Assembly (NCBI GenBank): GCA_025350055.1
Contig: JANXYK010000063.1
Span: 1-64,000 of the forward strand
DNA from: Gammaproteobacteria bacterium
GTDB taxonomy: Bacteria > Pseudomonadota > Gammaproteobacteria > Steroidobacterales > Steroidobacteraceae
Length of the DNA stretch: 64,000 nucleotides
Reading direction: 5' to 3'
Positions 18,076-29,967 of the stretch are shown here, in pieces (the stretch's first letter is position 1; each line of letters opens with the position of its first letter). Both the position numbers and the translations under genes were made by a program. The notes under the pieces are model-generated. The model was not told the DNA's origin. It did not search any database and worked only from the letters and a program-made list of their open reading frames with translations.

Positions 18076-18097
18076 GCGGCTGCGTCGGCGCAGCCGC
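18076..18097. terminator. Perfect hairpin between convergent sppA and dioxygenase genes
   Basis: GCGGCTGCG and CGCAGCCGC form a 9-bp perfect stem around a TCGG loop. It lies in the 34-bp gap between two converging genes, where a bidirectional terminator is expected. There is no T-run on either side, so intrinsic termination may be weak or aided by Rho. Confidence 0.5.
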
Positions 18098-18106
18098 TGC
18101 ATCGGC

Positions 18107-18916
18107 TCAGCCGTCGAGCTGCACGCACAGCATGCTGATCGAACCCAGGTCGATGCCATCGACGGGAATGCTCGCCACTTCGCCTTCGGCCTGGGCGCCC
18201 AGCACATACAGCAGCGGCAGGTAGTGCTCCGGTGTGGGCACGCTGAGGCGCGCGGCGCTGCCGGGCTTCTCGCCGGGTGCAGCCGCGCCGCCCAGGCGGT
18301 GAAAATCAATCAGTGATTCGTGATCGCCCGCGAGGATCGCGGCGCGTGCCTCATCGTTGAACTGACTCGCCCAGGGGTAGGCGGGCGCATGCTCGTTCCG
18401 CTGCATCACGCGCAGGTTGTGCACCACATCGCCACTTCCCAGCAGCAGTACACCCTCGGCGCGCAGCGCGCGCAGGCGGCGACCGAGCTCGTAGTGCTCG
18501 CGCGGCGGCAGTGTGGCGTCGATCGACAGCTGCACCACGGGGATATCCGCGGCTGGATACAGGTAACGCAGCACTACCCAACTGCCATGATCGAGGCCCC
18601 ACTCATGGTCGCCATGCACCATGGTCGGTGCCAATAGCGCCTGAACGCGGGCGGCCAGCGCGGGATCGCCTGGCGCCGGGTAGCGCAGCTGGTACATCGG
18701 CGCAGGGAATCCGTAGAAGTCGTGGATGGTTGCGGGCTTCTGCGCCTGCGTGACGGCCGTGCCCTGCGTGTACCAGTGGGCCGATACGCACAGGATGGCG
18801 CGCGGACGCGGCAGGCTCTGCCCCAACTGCTGCCACACCGCGCTGTAGCGCGTGGGCTCGATCGCCTGCAGTGGCGAGCCATGGCCGATGAAGAGTGCCG
18901 GGTGCAGGGTATTCAT
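18107..18916 (-). CDS. ygiD: DODA-type extradiol dioxygenase (LigB superfamily, YgiD-like)
   Basis: 269 aa. It has the LigB-fold metal ligands in ALFIGHGSP (residue about 12), CVSAHWYTQG, and later EWGLDHGSWVVLRYLYP, plus LLLGSGDVVHNLR. The best family match is the E. coli YgiD type, which opens the ring of 3,4-dihydroxyphenylalanine with a non-haem metal; the natural substrate here is unknown. Its ATG overlaps the stop of the sixA-like gene by four bases, so it is the probable last gene of the suf transcript. It is distinct from the true protocatechuate LigB at 53477. Confidence 0.85.
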   Translation of the reverse strand: MNTLHPALFIGHGSPLQAIEPTRYSAVWQQLGQSLPRPRAILCVSAHWYTQGTAVTQAQKPATIHDFYGFPAPMYQLRYPAPGDPALAARVQALLAPTMVHGDHEWGLDHGSWVVLRYLYPAADIPVVQLSIDATLPPREHYELGRRLRALRAEGVLLLGSGDVVHNLRVMQRNEHAPAYPWASQFNDEARAAILAGDHESLIDFHRLGGAAAPGEKPGSAARLSVPTPEHYLPLLYVLGAQAEGEVASIPVDGIDLGSISMLCVQLDG

Positions 18917-19368
18917 GGATTGAGGAGTTTTTGCCAGGTGGAGTTGGTGAATTCGATCAGCCAGTAGCCGGCAGTCGGCAGGCCCTCACCGGTGTGCTGC
19001 GCCGCGAGCCCGGCACCCCATTCACTCAGGCCCGGATTGTGACCGACAATCATCAGCCGCAGCGCCTGCGCATGATGAGCCTGCAGCACCTCGCGCAGTA
19101 CCTGGGGCGTGGCGAGGTAGAGTTCCGGCACCGCGATCAGCCGCGCACGCTCGAGTCGCTGTGCTGCGCCGATCAGCGCCGCCGTTTCGCGGGTGCGCAC
19201 CGCCGGGCTGTAGAGCAGCCGATCTGCCTGCCAGGATTGCCGCGCCAGGCGCGCAGCGGCCGCGCGCGCGGCCTTGCGCCCGCTGGCTGTGAGCGGGCGC
19301 TGGAAATCATCGCCATCGAGTGCGGCGGGGCTGGCTTCGGCGTGGCGCAGCAACACTAGTTCGTGCAT
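18913..19368 (-). CDS. sixA: SixA-like histidine phosphatase
   Basis: 151 aa. The N-terminal LVLLRHAEASP is the RHG-type motif of the histidine phosphatase superfamily; RPLTASGRKAARAAAARL, LYSPAVRTRETA and the late MIVGHNPGLSEW complete it. SixA removes phosphate from histidines of phosphorelay or PTS (NPr) proteins in E. coli. It starts 15 bp after sufT on the same strand and overlaps the following dioxygenase gene. Its role beside the SUF genes is unclear. Confidence 0.87.
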   Translation of the reverse strand: MHELVLLRHAEASPAALDGDDFQRPLTASGRKAARAAAARLARQSWQADRLLYSPAVRTRETAALIGAAQRLERARLIAVPELYLATPQVLREVLQAHHAQALRLMIVGHNPGLSEWGAGLAAQHTGEGLPTAGYWLIEFTNSTWQKLLNP

Positions 19369-19383
19369 GGGATCAGTGGCCGT

Positions 19384-19950
19384 TCACCACATCATGCCGG
19401 TTTGCAGCCTGGCGGCTTCGGACATCATCGACTGGCTCCACGGCGGATCGAACACCAGTTCCACGTCCACCTTGCTGACCGTGGGAATCAACTCGATCTT
19501 GGAGCGTACATCCTGTACCAGCACCTCGCCCATGCCGCAGCCGGGGGCGGTCAGCGTCATGCGCACATGCACCGAGCGCTTGTCTTCGGCATCGGCATCA
19601 GCGTTGACGGTGCACTCATACACCAGACCGAGGTCGACGATGTTGATCGGAATTTCCGGGTCGTAGATCGCGCGCATCTGCTGCCAGGCGAGCTCGCGCA
19701 CGTCGTCGCTGGTGGCGCCCGGAGGGAGCGTGGGCGCGATCACCCGTTCCTTGCCGATGGCGTCGGCCTGCTCACCGGCGATGCGATACAGGTTGCCCTC
19801 GATATAGAGCGTGAAGCTGCCGCCCAGGGCCTGCGTGATGTAGCCGGCCAGGCCGCTCTTGAGTGTGATCGGCGTGCCGGCCGGTACCATCACCGCTTCG
19901 ACATCGCGGTTGAGCACCACCGGTTCATTCTCGTAGCCGCGCGAGCTCAT
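19384..19950 (-). CDS. sufT: Iron-sulfur assembly protein SufT (MIP18/DUF59 family)
   Basis: 188 aa from the ATG at 19950, which overlaps the sufU stop (ATGA). An N-terminal beta-rich SufT-specific region (VMVPAGTPITLKSGLAGYIT) precedes the DUF59 domain with YDPEIPINIVDLGLVYE and the TAPGCGMGEVLVQDV cysteine loop. SufT assists maturation of iron-sulfur proteins under high demand. The listed frame extends 31 codons upstream into sufU in another frame and is not used. Confidence 0.93.
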   Translation of the reverse strand: MSSRGYENEPVVLNRDVEAVMVPAGTPITLKSGLAGYITQALGGSFTLYIEGNLYRIAGEQADAIGKERVIAPTLPPGATSDDVRELAWQQMRAIYDPEIPINIVDLGLVYECTVNADADAEDKRSVHVRMTLTAPGCGMGEVLVQDVRSKIELIPTVSKVDVELVFDPPWSQSMMSEAARLQTGMMW

Positions 19951-20413
19951 TCGGTACTCACTGTGGCCGGTGGGGTAGCTGACGCTGCAACTTTGCGCTG
20001 CTCGAGCGCAGCATTCAGCGTGTGCCAGCACAGGCTCGCGCATTTCACGCGGGCCGGGAATTCACGTACTCCCGAGAGCGCCAGCAGCTTGCCCAGCGGT
20101 CGCTGCGGCGTGTACTTGTCGACGGTCAGCAGCTCATGCACGTCGTGATAGAGCGCTGCGATCTCATCCAGCGGTTTGCCGGTGACGGCCTCGCTCATCA
20201 ATGAGGCGGAGGCGACCGAGATCGCACAACCCTGGCCGTTGAAGCGCAACTCGCTCAAGCGCTCGCCCTGCACCCGCAGCGTGATACTCAGCGAATCGCC
20301 GCACAGTGGATTGTGGCCCAGCGCGCTGCCATCAGCCGGTTCCAGGCGCCCGAAATTGCGCGGACTGCGGTTGTGATCCAGGATCACATCGCGATACAGG
20401 TCGCGGGTGTCCA

Positions 20414-20414
<1 letters not shown>
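19947..20414 (-). CDS. sufU: SUF scaffold/sulfur-transfer protein SufU
   Basis: 155 aa. The IscU-like fold shows the three conserved cysteine sites: HNPLCGDS, NGQGCAIS and VKCASLCWH. SufU takes persulfide from SufS through a zinc-bound site. The insertion between the second and third cysteines (near residue 95-105) marks SufU rather than IscU. It overlaps sufS by one base and sufT by four. No sufE or sufA is seen, so SufU is the likely partner of SufS. Confidence 0.94.
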
Positions 20415-21678
<1,264 letters not shown>

Positions 21679-21682
<4 letters not shown>

Positions 21683-22943
21683 TGCCAGGGCTCCGAGAGC
21701 GCCAGGTCGCCCAGGCGCAGCGCCGTGGCCTGCTGCGCGGCACGTCGCAGTGCTTCGGGCTCGATGGACTTCAATACTTCCCCGAGGAAGGCGCTCTTCA
21801 GCAATGCCCGCGCCGCTGCGGGCTCGAGGCCGCGCGCCAGGAGATAGAACAGCAGATCGTCATCGAGCTTGCCGGTCGTGGCGCCGTGGCGTGCCTGCAC
21901 GGCATCAGTGTTGATCGTCAGTTGCGGGCGCAGGTCCACCTCGGCGCCCTGGCCATCGAGCAGGCCTCGCAGCGACTGCACGACCACGGCGTCACGCGCC
22001 TGTGGCGCCACGCGCGTATCGACATTGCAGGCCACATGGGCGCGCTCGTTGGCAAGGCCGCGGAACAGTTGTTGGCTGCGCGTAGCAGGTGCCTCGTGCA
22101 GCACCGTGAGCATCAGATCGTTGAACTGTGGGCCGGCGCCGGCAGCCAGCGCCCGCCAGTCGAGCGAGGCCTGCGCGCCGGCCAGCCGGACCTCTGCGGT
22201 TGAACGCGCGCTGGCACCGCCCACCGCTATGTGGCACAGCTGGTAGCGCGCGCGCGCATGCAGCTGTGCCTGGAGATTGTCCAGCAACAGCGTGGCGCCG
22301 CTCACCGCAAACAGTCGCTGGTGCTGCAGCTGCGCACCCTCTGCAAGGGTCACATCGATTCGGGTGCCCGCCAGGCCCGGCTGTCGTGCGCCACCCAGAT
22401 GGCGCTCGACCAGCTGGCATTGCACGCCAGGGGCGACACGCAGCGTGAGATTCAGGTAGCTCGCAGGGGCGGAGGGCGAGGTGAGTGAAACAATCTCCAG
22501 TGCGAGCGGGGCCAGTGCGAGCGGGGCGTCGATCGCCAAGGTCAGCGGCTCGGTGGCGAACGCTGTGGCGATGAGTCCCAGGCGCTGGTCGGACACGGCC
22601 TCGAGTCTGGCGAGGTTCTCCACGCCAGGGCGAACTGCAAGCGCCAGCGCCTCGGCGCTGGAATGCTCGCGCTGCACGCGACCGTCGACGAGCACCAGGC
22701 GCGAGTAACCGGGGAGCGGTGCCGGCAGTGCGAGCGCCTCAGGTGCTGTCGCCAAAGCTGGCGTGGCCGCAGCCGGCAAGAAGCTGGGCAACTGCTCGAG
22801 CGCACGCAGGTTGGCATAGCGCCAGCTGTCCTCGTTGCGCGCAGGCAGTCCGACGCTACGCAGGCTCTGCGCCGCGGCCTGGCGCACGGCCCCGGTGCCC
22901 GCGCCCAGGCTCGCGAATTCACCCAGCAGGCGCTCGAGTGCGC

Positions 22944-22947
<4 letters not shown>
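21679..22947 (-). CDS. sufD: Fe-S cluster assembly protein SufD
   Basis: 422 aa, a normal length. SufD pairs with SufB to form the scaffold with SufC. The C-terminal half holds the SufBD core, with DAVQARHGATTGKLDDDLLFYL, RGLEPAAARALL and the ending IEPEALRRAAQQA. The N-terminal half is divergent, as usual in SufD. It overlaps sufC and sufS by four bases each, consistent with coupled translation of complex partners. Confidence 0.94.
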
Positions 22948-25152
<2,205 letters not shown>

Positions 25153-25156
<4 letters not shown>

Positions 25157-25650
25157 GGTTTTTCCGTTCGCGTGGAAACCGCCGGCACTGGCAGTTCACG
25201 CGGGCCGCGCAGCTGGCGCTCGAGCGCGCCGAAGCGGGTGGTCTGCACGCCCATGCCCGCGAGTTCCAGCAGGGAGATCTCCTGCAGCGAGCGGCGGATG
25301 GCAATGTTCACGCGCTGCCACGCGCGACCGACGCCGCAGGTGCTTTCGATGCCGCACTGATGGGTGTGCTGGGCGCATTCGGTCAGAGCCATCGGACCCT
25401 CCAGCGCATCGAGGATCTGCGCCGCGCTGATGTCGGCCGCGGGTCGCGCCAGGCGGTAACCGCCATGCAAGCCGCGCGTCGAGCTCACCAGGGCGCTGCC
25501 GTGCAATTGTTTAAGCAGTTTGCTGACCGTGGCGGCGCCCAGCCGGGTCTGGGCCGCGAGCTGTGCGGCCGTTAGCTGCCGTTCCGGCTCGGCGGCGAGC
25601 CTGGCCAGCAGTACGGTCGCATAGTCGGTCAATTTGCTGATGCGCAACAT
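25153..25650 (-). CDS. Rrf2-family regulator of the SUF operon
   Basis: 165 aa from the ATG at 25650; GGAG sits five bases ahead, so this is preferred to the GTG at 25656. The winged helix ([40 protein letters not shown]) is IscR-like. Three cysteines in [19 protein letters not shown] would ligate a [2Fe-2S] cluster, as in IscR. It opens the operon and overlaps sufB, and an IscR-type operator covers the promoter, so it probably represses the operon when clusters are plentiful. Confidence 0.93.
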
Positions 25651-25666
25651 CGCCACTCCAATCTGG

Positions 25667-25699
25667 GACTATTTTAGTACTATTTAGCCCGGCAATAAA
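25667..25699 (-). promoter_or_regulatory. suf operon promoter with IscR-type operator
   Basis: On the minus strand, TTTATT (25699-25694) and TAAAAT (25676-25671) lie 17 bp apart. TACTAAAATAGTC (25679-25667) matches the IscR type 1 core GACTRWWWYAGTC at 12 of 13 positions and overlaps the -10 box. Binding there would block transcription, fitting autorepression by the Rrf2 protein just downstream. Confidence 0.6.
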
Positions 25700-25768
25700 G
25701 ATGGGCGACAAAGAGTGCGGCGACAATGAGCTTTGCTATGCTTGCGCCCCCATTTTGGAGGCAGCCGA

Positions 25769-26791
25769 ATGAGTGCGGAAAGTCTGGAAAGCATAGCGGC
25801 GGCGATGATCGCCCCGGGCAAGGGAATTCTGGCGGCTGACGAGAGCTCCGGAACCATCAAGAAGCGCTTCGACAAGATCAACCTGGAGTCGACTGCCGAG
25901 AGCCGCAGGGGCTATCGGGACCTGCTGTTCAGCACGCCCGACATGGCGAAGTCGATCAGCGGCGTCATTCTCTATGACGAGACGCTGCGCCAGAAGACGG
26001 CCGCCGGCGTGCCGTTCCCGACCTACCTCGCCTCGATGGGCGTGGTGCCGGGCATCAAGGTCGACGCGGGTGCCAAGGCGCTCGCCGGCTTCCCGAACGA
26101 GACCATTACCGAAGGGCTCGATGGCCTGCGCGAGCGGCTGATTGAGTACTACGGCCTGGGCGCGCGCTTCGCCAAGTGGCGTGGCGTGATCGATATCGGT
26201 GCGGGATTTCCGACCGCCTACGCGATCCATGCCAACGCACATGCGCTGGCGCGCTATGCGGCGCTCTGCCAGGAACAAAAGATCGTGCCAATCGTCGAAC
26301 CCGAAGTACTGATGGACGGCGCGCACACCATCGAGCGCTGCGAACAGGTGACCAACGATGTTTTGGCCGAAGTGTTTGCGCAGCTGCACGCCGCCGGCGT
26401 GCGTCTCGAGGGCATCATCCTGAAGCCGAACATGGTGATCTCGGGCAAGCAGTGTACGCAGCGCGCCACGCCGGCGCAGGTGGCGGCAGCCACGCTGCGT
26501 TGCCTGAAACGTCATGTGCCAGGCGCGGTGCCAGGCATTGCCTTCCTCTCGGGCGGCCAGTCGCCTGCCGAAGCCGCGCTGCATCTGTCGCTGATGAATG
26601 CCAGCAAGAACCTGCCATGGCAACTCACCTTCAGCTACGGCCGCGCATTGCAGGATGCCGCGCTGACCGCCTGGGGTGGCAAGAGCGGCAATGAGGCCGC
26701 CGGGCAGCGTGAGTTCGCGCGCTGGGCGCGCATGAATTCGCTGGCGCGCACCGGCGGCTACCAGGCTGGCATGGAACAGCAGGCGGCCTGA
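25769..26791 (+). CDS. Class I fructose-bisphosphate aldolase
   Basis: 340 aa from ATG 25769, with TTGGAGG seven bases ahead. GKGILAADESSGTIKKRFD near residue 18, PIVEPEVLMDG near 175, GIILKPNMVISG with the Schiff-base lysine near 217, and AFLSGGQSPAEA near 258 are signatures of the vertebrate-type Schiff-base aldolase. It splits fructose 1,6-bisphosphate into two triose phosphates in the cytoplasm. This class I form is metal-independent, unlike the class II enzyme of many gammaproteobacteria. It is divergent from the suf operon and precedes mlaF by 25 bp. Confidence 0.95.
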   Translation: MSAESLESIAAAMIAPGKGILAADESSGTIKKRFDKINLESTAESRRGYRDLLFSTPDMAKSISGVILYDETLRQKTAAGVPFPTYLASMGVVPGIKVDAGAKALAGFPNETITEGLDGLRERLIEYYGLGARFAKWRGVIDIGAGFPTAYAIHANAHALARYAALCQEQKIVPIVEPEVLMDGAHTIERCEQVTNDVLAEVFAQLHAAGVRLEGIILKPNMVISGKQCTQRATPAQVAAATLRCLKRHVPGAVPGIAFLSGGQSPAEAALHLSLMNASKNLPWQLTFSYGRALQDAALTAWGGKSGNEAAGQREFARWARMNSLARTGGYQAGMEQQAA

Positions 26792-26816
26792 TGCGCCGAT
26801 CGCAGGCGCTGATGCA

Positions 26817-27650
26817 ATGACTGAGTCCACCACGCCTGCCGCTGTTGCGGTCGATCCCATCGTCGATGTCCGTGGCGTCAGCTACGGCGTCGGCGGCCGC
26901 ATGATCTTCAGTGGCCTGGACCTGCAGGCGCAGCGCGGTGAGATCACCGCGGTGATGGGCCCGAGCGGCACTGGCAAGACCACCTTGCTGCGGCTGCTGA
27001 TGGGCGCGATCGCACCCGCCAGCGGCCGCGTGGCCGTGTTCGGCGAGGACATCAGCGCGCTCGATCGACGTGGGCTCTATGCGCTGCGCCGCCGCGTCGG
27101 CATGCTGTTCCAGAACGGCGCGCTGCTGACCGATCTCTCGGTGTTCGAGAACGTGGCCTTTCCGCTGCGCGAGCACACACGGCTGCCAGAACCGCTGTTG
27201 CGCCGGCTGGTACTCATGAAATTGCAGGCCGTGGGCTTGCGGGGTGCCGCTGAGCTCAACACTGCGGCACTCTCCGGCGGCATGGCGCGGCGCGTGGCGC
27301 TGGCGCGGGCAATAGTCATGGATCCGGAGCTGCTGATTTACGATGAACCCTTTGTCGGCCTCGATCCGATTTCACTGGGCGTGATCCTGCGGCTGATCCA
27401 GTCGCTCAACGCCACGCTCGGCATCACCAGCATCGTGGTCACGCACGATGTGGACGAGATCAGCCGCGTGGCCCATCGCAGCTTCCTGCTCGCCGGCGGC
27501 AAGGTTGTGGCTACAGGCAGTCCCGCGCAATTGCGCGCCACCGCGGCGCCGGTGGTGAACCAGTTCATGAACGGTCTGCCCGATGGCCCCGTGCCCTTTC
27601 ACGTACCCGCGAGCGACTATCGCGAGCAACTGCTGGGAGCCGACTGGTGA
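26817..27650 (+). CDS. mlaF: Phospholipid ABC transporter ATPase MlaF
   Basis: Energises the Mla system, which keeps phospholipids out of the outer leaflet of the outer membrane. 277 aa: Walker A MGPSGTGKTTLLRLL near residue 48, signature ALSGGMARRVALARAI, Walker B LLIYDEPFVGLDPIS. The last segment (NQFMNGLPDGPVPFHVP) is typical of MlaF. It overlaps mlaE by four bases (GTGA). First gene of mlaFEDCB. Confidence 0.95.
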   Translation: MTESTTPAAVAVDPIVDVRGVSYGVGGRMIFSGLDLQAQRGEITAVMGPSGTGKTTLLRLLMGAIAPASGRVAVFGEDISALDRRGLYALRRRVGMLFQNGALLTDLSVFENVAFPLREHTRLPEPLLRRLVLMKLQAVGLRGAAELNTAALSGGMARRVALARAIVMDPELLIYDEPFVGLDPISLGVILRLIQSLNATLGITSIVVTHDVDEISRVAHRSFLLAGGKVVATGSPAQLRATAAPVVNQFMNGLPDGPVPFHVPASDYREQLLGADW

Positions 27651-28420
27651 GCGCGGCCGCGCCATATCATTTGCGCCTGGCCGATACCTTCCTGAAGGTG
27701 GGGCGCGTCGCCATGTTCCTGGTGCGCACGGGCAGCCAGTGCCTGCCGGCGCTGCGTCGTCCGCGGCTGCTGATCGCACAGATCTACAACGCCGGGGCAC
27801 GCTCGCTCATCATCGTGATGCTGTGCGGATTGTTTGTCGGCATGGTGCTGGCGCTCCAGGGCTACGACCTCTTGCAACGCTTCGGCTCGGAATCGGCGCT
27901 CGGCGTCGCGGCGGCGCTGGGGCTGGTCAAGGAGCTGGGCCCGGTGATCACGGCCCTGTTGTTCGCGGGCCGGGCGGGCACTTCGCTGGCTTCGGAAATC
28001 GGCCTGATGCGTGCCACCGATCAGCTCAGCGCGATGGAGATGATGGCGGTCGATCCGGTGCGCCACGTCGTGGTGCCGCGTTTCCTGGGCGGCATCATTG
28101 CCGTGCCGTTGCTCACGGCGATCTTCGATGCAATCGGCATCTTCGGCGCGCAGATGATCGGCGTCGGTCTGCTGGGCGTGGAGTCGGGCTCCTTCTGGTC
28201 GCAGATGCAGAGCGCGGTGACCACGGCCGATATCCGCGAAGGCTTGGTGAAGAGCCTGTGCTTCGGCGCGGCTTGCAGCCTGATGGCGGTTTATGAGGGA
28301 TTTCATGCCGAGCCGACCGCCGAGGGCGTGGGTCTCGCGACCACGCGCACGGTGGTCAGTTCGGCTATCTTGACGCTGCTGCTCGATTACATGCTGACAG
28401 CGGCATTCCTGGGTTCCTGA
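27647..28420 (+). CDS. mlaE: Phospholipid ABC transporter permease MlaE
   Basis: 257 aa, inner-membrane permease with about five hydrophobic segments. LALQGYDLLQRFG, the conserved KELGPVITALLFAGRAGTSL and ATDQLSAMEMM motifs define the MlaE/YrbE family. GTG start overlaps mlaF. Works with MlaF, MlaD and MlaB as the inner-membrane complex. Confidence 0.95.
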   Translation: MSAAAPYHLRLADTFLKVGRVAMFLVRTGSQCLPALRRPRLLIAQIYNAGARSLIIVMLCGLFVGMVLALQGYDLLQRFGSESALGVAAALGLVKELGPVITALLFAGRAGTSLASEIGLMRATDQLSAMEMMAVDPVRHVVVPRFLGGIIAVPLLTAIFDAIGIFGAQMIGVGLLGVESGSFWSQMQSAVTTADIREGLVKSLCFGAACSLMAVYEGFHAEPTAEGVGLATTRTVVSSAILTLLLDYMLTAAFLGS

Positions 28421-28432
28421 AGGAGCAGACGC

Positions 28433-28921
28433 ATGGCTGACAACAAACGCGCGCTGGAGCTGGGTACCGGCATGTTCGTGCTGCTGGGTTTTGCGGCGCT
28501 CGGATTCCTGACCACCCAGTTGCCGGGAAGCGGCGTGCAGCTGCGGCGCGAGGGCGCCAGCATTCACGTCACGGCACGCTTCGACAATGTCGGTGACCTG
28601 AAAGTGGGCGCACCGGTGACCATGGCAGGCGTGCGCATCGGGCGCGTCGACTCGGTGGGTTTTGATGCGGCTGAGTTCAAGGCCGTAGTGGCGATCTCCA
28701 TCGACAAGCGCTATGACAAGATCCCGGACGACAGCGATGCGGCCATTCAGACTTCGGGCCTGCTGGGCGCCAAGTACATTGGTATCGGCCCGGGCGGGGC
28801 CACAACTTTCCTGGCCGACGGCGGTCAAATCCAGTTTACGCAGTCAGCGCTGGTGCTGGAAAATCTGGTCAACAAGCTCTTCGCCGGCCTGGCTGGCAAG
28901 AAGGATGGCGATGCAAAGTAA
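28433..28921 (+). CDS. mlaD: MCE-domain protein MlaD
   Basis: 162 aa. One N-terminal membrane anchor (GMFVLLGFAALGFLT) precedes a single MCE domain: VTARFDNVGDLKVGAPVTMAG, GRVDSVGF and TSGLLGAKYIGIGPGG. MlaD forms a hexameric ring in the periplasm through which lipid passes. Twelve bp after mlaE; its 3' end overlaps mlaC by 11 bp. Confidence 0.95.
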   Translation: MADNKRALELGTGMFVLLGFAALGFLTTQLPGSGVQLRREGASIHVTARFDNVGDLKVGAPVTMAGVRIGRVDSVGFDAAEFKAVVAISIDKRYDKIPDDSDAAIQTSGLLGAKYIGIGPGGATTFLADGGQIQFTQSALVLENLVNKLFAGLAGKKDGDAK

Positions 28922-29621
28922 CCACCAGGCGGTTGCGGGCCGCGGCTATCTAATGCTGACGCGGCGGACATTCACGTGGCCCTTGCTGTTCGCAGCGGCC
29001 ACGCTGCTGGCGCTGGCACCGCAATGGCTGCCCGCTGCCGACGCGCCTGCCAGCGAGGCCGCGAAGCCGCTGGTCGATGACAGCGGCCCGGGCGTGCTGA
29101 TCGATTCGGTGGCGCACGCCATGCTCAGTGAGCTCGACGCGCATCGCGCCGAATACAAGCGCGAGTCGGCGCGCGTCGATGCGATGGTCGATCGCATCCT
29201 GCTGCCGTACTTCGATACCGACTACGCGGCGCGCATGGTGCTGGCGCGCCATTGGACCGCGGCCAACCCCGAGCAGCGGCGCCGTTTTGTCGCGGCCTTC
29301 TATCATTCGCTGTTGTCGAACTATGGTGCCGCGCTGGTCGATTTCACCGGCGATCGGCTCAAGGTGCTGCCCTTCACGGGCGATGCGGCGGCCACCACGG
29401 CCACGATCCGCACTCAGGTGCGCAAGAGCGATGGTTCCAGCGTGGACGTCAACTACAGCCTGCACCGTACCGCCGCCGGCTGGCGCGCCTGGGATGTGGT
29501 GATCGAAGGCATCAGCTACGTGAAGAGCTTTCGTGACGATTTCAACGCCCAGATCGAGCAGCAGGGCGTGGATGCGCTGATCACACGGCTCGAGAAACAG
29601 GGCATTACCAAGAAGTCGTGA
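28911..29621 (+). CDS. mlaC: Periplasmic phospholipid-binding protein MlaC
   Basis: 236 aa from the ATG at 28911, chosen because AAGGA lies six bases before it; an ATG at 28953 is the alternative and lacks a binding site. The signal region holds LTRRTFTWPLLFAAATLLALA, ending near AADA. TRRTF resembles a twin-arginine motif, so export by Tat cannot be excluded. The mature part shows FDTDYAARMVLARHW, NPEQRRRFVAAFYHSLLSNYG and GWRAWDVVIEGISYVKSFR, typical of MlaC, which shuttles lipid between MlaA and MlaD. Confidence 0.93.
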   Translation: MQSNHQAVAGRGYLMLTRRTFTWPLLFAAATLLALAPQWLPAADAPASEAAKPLVDDSGPGVLIDSVAHAMLSELDAHRAEYKRESARVDAMVDRILLPYFDTDYAARMVLARHWTAANPEQRRRFVAAFYHSLLSNYGAALVDFTGDRLKVLPFTGDAAATTATIRTQVRKSDGSSVDVNYSLHRTAAGWRAWDVVIEGISYVKSFRDDFNAQIEQQGVDALITRLEKQGITKKS

Positions 29622-29634
29622 GCAGGACAGTGCA

Positions 29635-29949
29635 GTGACAGATCAGGGCGAAAAAGCTGTCGGCCAGTTGCACTCGGACGGTGCCGGCCGTTTCCGGCTC
29701 AGCGGCGTCGCTACGCTGAATACCGTGGCAGCACTGCGCAGTGCCGGCTTGCAGGCCTTCGCGGCCAGCAAGGATGCGATCACGCTCGACCTGGCGGCGC
29801 TTACGCGCGTCGATAGTGCGGGGCTGGCGCTGTTGATCGATTGGCTGGCCTGGGCGCGCTCCAGCAGTCGTGAGCTGCGCTTCGTTGCGCTGCCCGATTC
29901 ACTGCGCGCACTGGCGCGTCTCAGCGACGTCGAACCCTTCCTGGCCTGA
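29635..29949 (+). CDS. mlaB: STAS-domain protein MlaB
   Basis: 104 aa, cytoplasmic. The STAS fold is seen in DAITLDLAALTRVDSAGLAL with the conserved aspartate-serine pair, and the LLIDWLAWARSSSRELRFV helix. MlaB stabilises and activates MlaF. GTG start at 29635, 13 bp after mlaC. Last gene of mlaFEDCB; mlaA faces it from the other strand. Confidence 0.9.
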   Translation: MTDQGEKAVGQLHSDGAGRFRLSGVATLNTVAALRSAGLQAFAASKDAITLDLAALTRVDSAGLALLIDWLAWARSSSRELRFVALPDSLRALARLSDVEPFLA

Positions 29950-29967
29950 GCCCATCCGGGTTCGCGC

